A stretch of DNA of 5,904 nucleotides, taken from Limnobacter sp. (GTDB lineage: Bacteria > Pseudomonadota > Gammaproteobacteria > Burkholderiales > Burkholderiaceae_B). The stretch spans positions 1 through 5,904 of the forward strand of contig JAAURO010000126.1 of the NCBI GenBank assembly GCA_012032215.1. Reading direction: 5' to 3'. Positions within the stretch are counted from its first letter, which is position 1; every line of letters starts with the position of its first letter. The position numbers and the translations under genes are program-made. Of the stretch, positions 1-5,904 are shown piece by piece. The notes beneath the pieces were generated by a model. That model worked only from the letters and a program-made list of their open reading frames with translations, was not told where the DNA came from and ran no database searches.

Positions 1-510
1 CTCGAAATCTTTGGGCGTGCACAGGTGAATGTTGGGCGTGTTGTACCACTCGTAAGGCATTTGGCGCGAAACCGGCATGCGCCCGGTGGCTATCGACCAA
101 ATGTTGTACCAGTGCCCAAAATTGGGAAACGACACCACACCCTCTTTGCCCACCCGCGCAATTTCTTTCAAAATGCGCTCGGTGTTGTGCATGGCCTGCA
201 GCGTTTGCGAAAGCACCACCACATCAAAGGCATGGTCATCGAACAAGGCCAAGCCTGCCTCCAAGTCCTGCTGAATCACATCAATGCCGTTGGCCACGCT
301 GGCGTGAATGTTCGCGTCTTCGAAATCGACCCCATAGCCGGAAGCACCGCGCGTGCGCATCAGGCGCGCCAGAAAAGTGCCATCGCCGCAGCCTAAGTCC
401 AGCACCCGTGCACCTTGTGGCACCCAGCTTTCGATGAGGTCAAGATCAGCGCGCGGCACCACAATCGGCAGTGGCTGCACATCCTGTCGTATGCGTGAAA
501 GCCTTTTCAT
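1..510 (-). CDS. metW: MetW, methionine biosynthesis methyltransferase-like protein (C-terminus cut by window edge)
   Basis: MetW is a small class I SAM-methyltransferase-fold protein encoded with metX in many proteobacteria. It is thought to support the homoserine O-acyltransferase step; its exact biochemical role is less certain than that of MetX. Reading leftwards from ATG at 510-508, the frame is open for 170 codons to base 1. It shows the SAM-binding glycine loop VLDLGCGDGTFL (about residues 37-48), an acidic VDFED further on, then DVVVLSQTLQAMHNTERILKE and VVSFPNFGHWYN, all typical of MetW. The family is usually about 195-200 residues, so some 25-30 C-terminal residues lie outside the window. 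The start is supported by GAGGGG a few bases upstream. The gene follows metX by 12 bases, so the two are almost certainly cotranscribed and cytoplasmic. No frame break is seen. Confidence 0.93.
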   Translation of the reverse strand, partial: MKRLSRIRQDVQPLPIVVPRADLDLIESWVPQGARVLDLGCGDGTFLARLMRTRGASGYGVDFEDANIHASVANGIDVIQQDLEAGLALFDDHAFDVVVLSQTLQAMHNTERILKEIARVGKEGVVSFPNFGHWYNIWSIATGRMPVSRQMPYEWYNTPNIHLCTPKDFE

Positions 511-514
511 GCCA

Positions 515-520
515 CCCCTC
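515..520 (-). promoter_or_regulatory. Ribosome binding site of metW
   Basis: On the minus strand GAGGGG lies four bases before the metW ATG. It decides the start: another ATG overlapping the metX stop (bases 526-524) is in a different frame and has no such motif. Translation is probably coupled to the end of metX. Confidence 0.6.
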
Positions 521-522
521 TT

Positions 523-1715
523 TCATGGTGCTGATTGATGATATTCAGCCTGTGTATGCATGGGCACGGATTGGCTGGCCGATGTGCCCACTGCGATGCG
601 TTCAAAATAACTGCGCACCACATTGTGATAGCGTGCATCGGCCAGCAAAAAGGCATCGTGGCCGTGGGGCGCGTCTATTTCGGCATAGCTGACGCGGCGC
701 TTGTTGGCCATCAGGGCCTGCACAATTTCGCGCGTGCGGGACGGGTCGAAACGCCAGTCGGTGGTAAAAGACACCAGCAGAAAATCGGCCACCGCTGGCT
801 GCAAGGCCTGCGGCAGGTTGCCATCGAAGTGGCGGGCGGGGTCGAAATAATCCAGCGCCTTGGTTATCAGCACATAGGTATTGGCATCGAAGTATTCAGA
901 AAATTTGTCGCCTTGATAACGCAGGTAACTTTCCACCTGAAATCCACCCCAAAGCTGTAAGTGTAGTCTTCGCCCTTTAGCTGACGGCCAAATTTTTCGG
1001 TCATGTCGTTGCCCGACAAATAAGTAATATGCCCCAGCATGCGCGCCACGCGCAGGCCGCTTTTGGGCACCACGCCGTGGGCGTAATAATTACCGCCATG
1101 AAAATCGGGGTCTGAAACAATGGCTTGCCGAGCCACCTCGTTAAAAGCGATGTTTTGGGCAGAAAGCTTGGGCGTTGACGCCACCACCACGCAATGGCGC
1201 ACCCGCTGCGGGTAAGAAAGGCTCCATTGCAAGGCCTGCATGCCACCCAGGCTGCCCCCCATTACCGCCGCAAACTGCGCAATGCCCAGTTTGTCGGCCA
1301 GCCGGGCCTGCGTGTGCACCCAATCTTCCACGGTGACCACCGGAAAATCGGCTCCATACGGCTTGCCCGTTTGCGGGTTCAGCGACATGGGCCCGGTAGA
1401 GCCAAAACACGAACCCAGGTTGTTGACCCCAATCACAAAAAAGCGGTTGGTGTCTACAGGCTTGCCCGGGCCTATCATGTTGTCCCACCAGCCGGTGCTG
1501 CGCTGTTGGCCCACGTATTCGCCAGCCACATGGTGCGAGGCATTCAGCGCGTGGCACACTAGCACGGCATTCGAGGCATCGGCATTCAGGGTGCCATAGG
1601 TTTCGACCACCAGCTCGTAAGCAGGCAACACCTTGCCGCTGAGCAAATGCAAAGGCTCATCGAAGTAAATGCTGCGGGGCTTTACAAAGCCTACGGATTG
1701 CGGGTGTATGGACAC
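523..1715 (-). CDS. metX: Homoserine O-acyltransferase MetX, interrupted by one single-base frameshift
   Basis: MetX activates L-homoserine by transferring an acetyl or succinyl group from acyl-CoA to its hydroxyl, the first committed step of methionine synthesis. It is a cytoplasmic alpha/beta hydrolase; the acyl-donor preference cannot be judged here. The N-terminal part (1715 to about 940) carries the [10 protein letters not shown] region, [12 protein letters not shown] and the nucleophile elbow [10 protein letters not shown] with Ser155. The C-terminal part (about 938 to 523) is one frame over and carries the expected Asp (TTDWRF, about 320) and His (HGHDAF, about 353). The frame breaks at bases 936-945: adding one base turns GVDF-RWKV into [17 protein letters not shown], the normal family sequence. 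The repaired protein is 397 residues, close to the usual 375-400. The start is GTG at 1715; an in-frame stop at 1749-1751 limits the N-terminus, and no strong ribosome binding site is visible. All catalytic residues survive, so a sequencing error is likelier than decay. Confidence 0.93.
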
Positions 1716-1752
1716 TGCGTTTTCTGCGGGAAGGTTGTGACGGATTGGCTAC

Positions 1753-1758
1753 AGTATA
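1753..1758 (-). promoter_or_regulatory. Possible -10 element of the metX promoter
   Basis: On the minus strand TATACT fits a sigma-70 -10 box. It would place transcription start about 30 bases before the metX GTG. No convincing -35 hexamer is seen at 16-18 bases upstream, so this is a tentative call based on a single hexamer and its position. Confidence 0.3.
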
Positions 1759-1892
1759 AAGCGTTACATAGCGCCTGCAGAGGGCGGGCAGCAGTTGGCG
1801 GGGGGTGAGGCGGTGTTTACAGGCAGATGCGGCATACCTGCAAAAAGGAGCCGAAAGGGCTTTAAAAAAATCTGTCACGCCAAAATAACCCA

Positions 1893-1908
1893 TTGAATAG
1901 ATTTTCAA
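1893..1908. repeat. Inverted repeat TTGAA-N6-TTCAA upstream of the ATPase promoter
   Basis: Perfect five-base arms, TTGAA at 1893-1897 and TTCAA at 1904-1908, with a six-base spacer. It covers the place where the -35 region of the rightward promoter should lie. It resembles the MetR half-site pair TGAA-N5-TTCA but the spacer is one base longer, so MetR binding is doubtful. Its outer TTGA/TCAA ends are shared with the inverted repeat at 1928-1947, which suggests that one regulator could recognise both. This is inference from symmetry only. Confidence 0.4.
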
Positions 1909-1929
1909 AAAACAAGATTTGTATATTAT
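1902..1929 (+). promoter_or_regulatory. Probable promoter of the ATPase operon
   Basis: AT-rich sequence with overlapping -10-like hexamers TATATT (1922-1927) and TATTAT (1924-1929), and a weak -35-like TTTTCA at 1902-1907, 16 bases before the latter. Transcription would start around 1934-1937, leaving a leader of only about 20-25 bases. The position between two inverted repeats suggests repressor control. The assignment rests on motif and location only. Confidence 0.4.
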
Positions 1930-1947
1930 TGAGTAAATTAACTCAAT
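1928..1947. repeat. Inverted repeat ATTGAGT-N6-ACTCAAT, candidate operator
   Basis: Perfect seven-base arms, ATTGAGT (1928-1934) and ACTCAAT (1941-1947), around an AT-rich six-base spacer. It overlaps the probable transcription start and ends ten bases before the ATPase start codon. A bound regulator would block the promoter. An RNA hairpin near the 5' end is the other possibility, although the arms would be only partly transcribed if the -10 call is right. No hairpin-plus-U-run terminator is present. Confidence 0.5.
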
Positions 1948-1957
1948 TGCATACAAA

Positions 1958-3228
1958 ATGTTTCAGCGCAGTCATTTCCAAACTTTGGTGCAGCGCCTGG
2001 GTGAACAGTCCCAGCACTTGATTGTGGTGGCAGGCCCCAGGCAAGTCGGCAAAACCACCCTGGTGCGCCGCGTGCTAGAGCAAGGCGCGCACACCTATGA
2101 TTTTGCGTCAACCGACAACCCATGCAGCCAAACCATAGACCCGTTCAACCCTAACCCCCAAACCACACAAGCACAACTGAGCAGTGCGCCTGATGCACAG
2201 TGGATAATCCAGCAATGGGCTGAGGCACGCGCCAAAGCGCAATCGGTGCAATCGCAGGCAAGCCAAAGCCACTGCCACATTCTGGCTTTGGATGAAATTC
2301 AGAAAATCCCACGCTGGGCCGATGTCATCAAAGGGCTTTGGGATGAAGACCGCGCTCAGGGCACCCCTTTGCATGTGCTATTGCTTGGCTCTTCACCGTG
2401 GCAGATACAAAAAGGCTTGACCGAAAGTTTGGTCGGGCGGTATGAGCTGCTTAAAATGTCGCATTGGTCGTATGCCGAAATGCAAGAAGCTTTCAACTTT
2501 TCCTGCGATGAATACGTGTATTTTGGCGGCTACCCAGGCGCAGCCAAATTAATCAATGATTTACGCCGGTGGCGCAGTTATCTGATAGATAGCTTTATTG
2601 CCCCTATTATTGGCACCGACATTTTGCAAATGCAGCCAAGTCAACAAACCTGCCTTGCTGAAAAACCTGTTTGATTGGGTAGTTGGTGCGTATTCCGGGC
2701 AAATCATTGCCTTGTTCTAAACTGCTAGGTGAGTTACAAGATGCCGGCAACACCACCACCTTGACCCACTATCTGGAGCTGTTTTCTCAAGCAAAATTGT
2801 TGGAAGGCTTGCAAAAATATGCCATGAAAAGCCACCGCCAACGGCAATCCCCGCCTAAATTCAATGCCTACAACACCGCGTTGATGTCGGCTTTAAACCC
2901 GTACACCTTTGAACAAGCACAGGCCGACCGCACCTACTGGGACAGGTTGGTAGAAACAGCCGTAGGCGCCCATTTACTCAACAACAAGCCCCATGCGGCC
3001 AAGCTGTATTACTGGCGCGAAAACCCGTATGAAGTCGATTTTGTATTAACACAAGGCCACGAAAAACTGCTGGCGATTGAAGTAAAAAGCGGTAAAAGTG
3101 CGGGAGCGCAGAAAGGTTTAGAAAAATTTCGCAGCCAATACCCGAAGGCCAAAACCCGGCTGGTGGGCCAAGGTGGAGTGCCGCTGCCCGATTTTTTACT
3201 AACGCCTGTTCAACAGTGGTTTGAATGA
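1958..3228 (+). CDS. AAA_14/DUF4143-type ATPase with PD-(D/E)XK-like C-terminus, broken by two frameshifts
   Basis: This belongs to the widespread family of P-loop ATPases joined to a DUF4143 domain; its cellular role is not established. The N-terminal part has Walker A GPRQVGKTT (residues 26-34), Walker B ILALDEIQK (108-116), then LLLGSSPW, LVGRYE and YFGGYPGA, all family signatures. The frame breaks near 2638-2640. Homologous sequence NKPALLKNLFDWVVGAYSGQ continues in the next frame, which in turn stops at 2718. From about 2716 a third frame gives SKLLGELQDAGNTTTL, the RLVETAVGAHLLN motif and YYWRENPYEVDF...LAIEVKSG. The last resembles a PD-(D/E)XK nuclease core (Asp, then Glu-Val-Lys). Removing one base at each site restores about 422 residues, near the usual 390-420. 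The ATG at 1958 has no Shine-Dalgarno motif. A Gln/Ser/Ala-rich insert lies at residues 92-104. It is probably cotranscribed with the next gene, 16 bases on. Confidence 0.88.
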
Positions 3229-3230
3229 TG

Positions 3231-3236
3231 AGGTGG
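3231..3236 (+). promoter_or_regulatory. Ribosome binding site for ATG 3245 of the large NTPase
   Basis: AGGTGG starts three bases after the upstream gene's stop codon and lies eight bases before ATG 3245. It is the best ribosome binding site in the rightward operon and argues that translation begins at 3245, in a different frame from most of the large open frame. The GTG at 3283 has no such motif. Confidence 0.55.
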
Positions 3237-3244
3237 TTTAAGTG

Positions 3245-5838
3245 ATGAGCAACACCATGAAGGAAAACCAGTACCTAGAAAAGTGTACGCACTTACCGAT
3301 TCCCAACGCAATGCTGCGGGCCATAGAGCGCCTGTTGAAAGCGCAATCAGTGGTGGTGCATTGAGCCAGCAAACCCCGGAGAAAGAACAGGCCCTGGAAG
3401 AATTGCGCAACGTGCCGGCCTGGGTGCTGTTGGGCGAACCCGGTGCGGGCAAAAGCACCGCATTTGCCATGCAAGTGCAGGCAATACAAGAGCAAGCAAT
3501 CCATTCACAGGCAACAAATGCTCAAGCTAAAAGTGCCCTTCCAATGGACGCCCAGTCCATGCAACTTCAAGTAAGAGAGGGTACCACCACGGGCGCTGTG
3601 TTGCTAACCGTTGCTGAATTTATTCACGCTGACCCACAAGTACAAGAAAACTGGAAAAACAAATGCCTGTTTTTGGATGGACTGGATGAAGCTCGCGGTG
3701 GCTCAGATAATGCAATGCTCTACCAAATAAAAAACAAACTGCAAGCACTGAACAACCCCAAATTTCGCCTGGCTTGCCGCGCTGCCGATTGGTATGGTCC
3801 ATCTGACCACAGCGTGTTGTGCGGTGCGTCACCCAATGGGCAATTGCCTGTGTATGCGCTGCAACCCTTGACTACTGCAGACGTTGAAACAATCGTCAAT
3901 CAACATATCAGTGACAGGGAAAAACAATCAACCAACTCACAGCAAAGCCAGCCCCCAAACCCAAAAAGTGGTAACAGCCCCGGTGCCGACTTTTTAACCC
4001 AAGCCAAGCAAGCAGGCTTGGACAATGTATTGGAAAACCCGCAGTTATTACAGCTGCTGCTTAAGGCGCACCAGCAAGGCCAACTGCCCACCAACAAAAA
4101 AGAATTGTACGAGGCAGCTTGCAAACAACTGGTTGCCGAGCACAACAAAGCCCATCGCGACAAAACACGCGGTGCAATAAGCAACCCAACAGGCAGCGCA
4201 AACCCAGCAATACTCGAAGAAACCAAACTGCAAGCCGCAGGCTATGTATGCGCCATGCTGCTGCTGGGCAACTACCAAGGTGTGGCATTGGATGACGAGG
4301 CAGTAACCCCCGTGCAGCAACGGGCAGTCGACTCGGCTGCAAGCACCCCCTTGTATTGCACATTGCAGCAATGTGAACCACCAGAAGATTTATGGCTAGC
4401 CGCGCAGGCCGTGCTGCGTACCAAACTGTTTAAACCCGCAACCACCCAACAAGAACACGGCAACGCCAGCCACCTGGCAAATGTTGGGCTTCCTTTGCAA
4501 GAACAAATTCAACCCACCCACCGCACCATGGCGGAATACCTGGCAGCACGCTGGTTGGCAAACCAGATCACGCACAAAAAATTGTCAGCCCGCAGGTTGA
4601 AAACCTTGTTGTTGGGGTTTGACAAAAAACCCGTAGCAGGGCTGCGCGGTTTGTATGGCTGGCTGCTTACCCTGTGCCCGACTGAACTGTGCAATTGGAT
4701 AAGCTATGATGCCTGGGCAGTGGTGCAGTATGGCGATGCGAACAGCTTAAGCGATACCCACTTGGAACTGCTGCTTGAAAAACTGCGAGAGAATATTCAA
4801 ACCCACCCAGACATGGGCAGAGAATTCGTTGATACCACTTACTTAGGCACCTTGTACCGGCCCACCTTGCAAACACAGTTTACTAATTGGCTGCAAAACA
4901 CACCCACCGAAGAAGCTGACAAACACTGGCTAAATTGTGTGTTGAACGTATTGCGCTACGCCCAACAAGGCGCGCACTTTGCCACCGATCTTGAGCAACT
5001 TGTACGCAACACCCGTTTGCCCGAGTGGTTGCGCACCAGCGCCCTGCAAGCATGGCTTGCGGGCAGAGGCAACCCAGCCACTGGCCATGTGCAACCTGTA
5101 CAACAAGCAACTAACACCAACCCTGCATTGAATTTGCTCAATGACATTCACCACCACAAACTGCCAGACCCAACGCGCGAGTTAATGGGGGTTTTGCTTG
5201 AACACTTATTCCCTCAAGTTTTATCGGGTATCGAAGCACTTCAGTATTTACAGTTTTTTGATGGTACCAATTTTGGCTGTTTTGTAAATTTTTGGTACCG
5301 TGATTTTTTAAAAAAACTCCCGTCTGACCAATTGCCCGCAGTTTTGGATGCACTGCCCCACAACCCTGCATCGCAGGAATGGCATCGATTGCAACAATTA
5401 AACCCAGGCAGTGGTAATGACAGTGACTTTAGTTCGTTTTTCTATGACCTGGTCAACCAAGGTGTGCAAACCCATGGGCAGAACATTGCGCCGACCACGC
5501 TTTTTGACTGGTTGGGCCTGTTGGGTAAATATCCACACACAATTTCTGGTTTAAACAACGAGTTGCCAACACTGACCGATTGGTTTAAAGAAAATCCCGC
5601 AATCTACAAAAATTTGTTGAGTGTGTGCTACCAACAAAGCAGGCAAGCTAATAACCCTCGGCAGGCCTTATACAAAAACAGCCAACGCCTGCCAGAAATT
5701 GCCGCCCCTAAAGACATGGGTTTTTGGCACCTGCAACAAATAGACCAAGAGCCTTGCGAAGCATTGGCAAAAATTCATTTGGAAAAGCAGCTTCAGACGT
5801 ATTCACTGCATTCAACGAGACTCAATACAACAATTTAA
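3245..5838 (+). CDS. Large NACHT/STAND-like P-loop NTPase, probably frameshifted at both ends and incomplete
   Basis: The main uninterrupted frame runs from GTG 3283 to TAA 5838 (851 codons; residue numbers count from 3283). It has Walker A GEPGAGKST (51-59), Walker B LFLDGLDEA (129-137), and RLACRAADWYGPSD (162-175). An ENPQLLQLLLKA helix (251-262) and THRTMAEYLAARW (412-424) followed by GLRGLYGW (453-460) and a long alpha-helical C-terminal region come next. This matches a family of bacterial NACHT-like ATPases; STAND proteins couple target sensing to ATP-driven assembly. No transmembrane segment, signal peptide or effector domain is visible. ATG 3245, with a good ribosome binding site, opens another frame that encodes an amphipathic N-terminus (LPIPNAMLRAIERLLKAQ) and joins the main frame if one base is restored near 3355-3360. 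Gln/Ala-rich inserts lie at residues 63-99 and 213-235. Function is not assigned; a defence role is only inferred. Confidence 0.85.
3469..3579 (+). repeat. Gln/Ala-rich low-complexity insert after the Walker A motif of the large NTPase
   Basis: Between Walker A and the next core strand (TTTGAVLLTVAEF) lies a stretch rich in Gln, Ala, Ser and Met, with recurring CAA/CAG and GCA/GCT codons and imperfect units such as QAIQEQAIHSQAT. NACHT-like ATPases usually have a shorter link here. It is probably a disordered loop that grew by local repeat expansion. Similar Gln/Ser-rich inserts occur at about 3919-3987 in this gene and 2231-2269 in the ATPase gene. Confidence 0.55.
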
Positions 5839-5904
5839 AAAACAGAGAAAACTTAAAGAACAAGAGAATCACAACCCGAACAGTTTGTGCTTGGAAGATT
5901 TAGA
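5786..5904 (+). other. Probable out-of-frame continuation of the large NTPase beyond its apparent stop
   Basis: After HLEK the main frame turns into an unremarkable tail ending at 5838. Adding one A to the run at 5783-5786 gives instead KAASDVFTAFNETQYNNLK. Adding one more A to the six-base run at 5837-5842 then gives KQRKLKEQENHNPNSLCLED, open to the window end. Both segments read like normal soluble protein, charged and helical, and both sites are A homopolymers. The gene therefore probably extends past base 5904 and the stop at 5838 is likely an artefact. This rests on composition and open frames, not on a known homologue. Confidence 0.5.

Larger units (their letters stand above)
1716..1957. 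other. Divergent intergenic region between metX and the ATPase operon
   Basis: This 242-base stretch separates leftward metX from rightward genes and should hold both promoters. The metX-proximal half is GC-rich with short self-complementary segments, for example CGCCTGC and GCAG...GGCG at 1772-1800. The right half (about 1860-1957) is strongly AT-rich and holds the probable rightward promoter and two inverted repeats. A minus-strand open frame crossing the region starts close to the ATPase start and runs into metX out of frame; it resembles no protein and is not called. No tRNA, riboswitch or convincing intrinsic terminator was recognised. Confidence 0.7.

Noticed and set aside
535..1599. 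Several plus-strand open frames of 119-141 codons antisense to metX
   Set aside because: They are shadows of the GC-rich metX coding strand; the minus-strand products are clear family members.
1845..1868. Hairpin AGCC-GAAAG-GGCT beside an A/T run as an intrinsic terminator
   Set aside because: The stem has only four Watson-Crick pairs plus wobbles. On the plus strand it is followed by A rather than T, and on the minus strand there is no gene upstream to terminate.
1894..1907. MetR operator for metX (TGAA...TTCA)
   Set aside because: The spacer is six bases rather than five and the site is about 180 bases from metX and much closer to the ATPase gene. It is better read as part of the symmetric repeat at the rightward promoter.
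1657..1956. 99-codon minus-strand open frame across the divergent intergenic region
   Set aside because: It overlaps the metX start out of frame, has no family resemblance and no ribosome binding site, and would occupy the only promoter region.
2712..2720. Programmed ribosomal frameshift in the ATPase gene
   Set aside because: There is no canonical slippery heptamer or stimulatory structure, and two separate +1 shifts within 80 bases would be needed. Indel error or mutation is simpler.
3900..5371. Many minus-strand open frames of 60-108 codons opposite the large NTPase
   Set aside because: They are Cys/Trp/Leu-rich translations typical of antisense shadows, with no ribosome binding sites or family features.
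1..5904. CRISPR array, tRNA, rRNA, insertion sequence or riboswitch
   Set aside because: No regularly spaced repeats, cloverleaf sequence, transposase or recognisable riboswitch core was seen on either strand.

Overview
The window looks like chromosomal DNA from a betaproteobacterium, probably Burkholderiales. The basis is the metX-metW methionine pair in its usual order and the character of the two proteins. The genus cannot be fixed from sequence alone.

Layout: the left third (1-1715) is read leftwards. It holds metX (homoserine O-acyltransferase, about 397 codons once one missing base is restored), followed 12 bases later by metW (methyltransferase-like, cut by the left window edge). A 242-base AT-rich divergent intergenic region (1716-1957) carries two inverted repeats around the probable rightward promoter. 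The right two thirds (1958-5904) are read rightwards and have visibly lower GC, more CAA/CAG (Gln) codons and low-complexity inserts. They form an apparent two-gene operon. The first gene is an AAA_14/DUF4143-type ATPase with a C-terminal PD-(D/E)XK-like motif. Sixteen bases after it comes a large NACHT/STAND-like P-loop NTPase (more than 850 residues) that very probably runs past the right edge.

How they may work together: metX and metW form a housekeeping methionine-biosynthesis unit. The ATPase plus giant NTPase operon looks like an accessory, possibly transferred cassette beside it. Its protein types are common in defence or conflict systems, but no known system could be assigned and no effector domain other than the DUF4143 nuclease-like motif is visible.

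A striking property of the window is the number of reading-frame breaks. There is one in metX, two in the AAA_14/DUF4143 gene, one probable break at the N-terminus of the large NTPase and two probable breaks near its C-terminal end. Several sit in short homopolymers, and in most cases recognisable or protein-like sequence continues at once in a neighbouring frame. The simplest reading is residual single-base indel errors in the assembly. True decay of the accessory operon is possible, but it would not easily explain a broken metX beside an intact metW.
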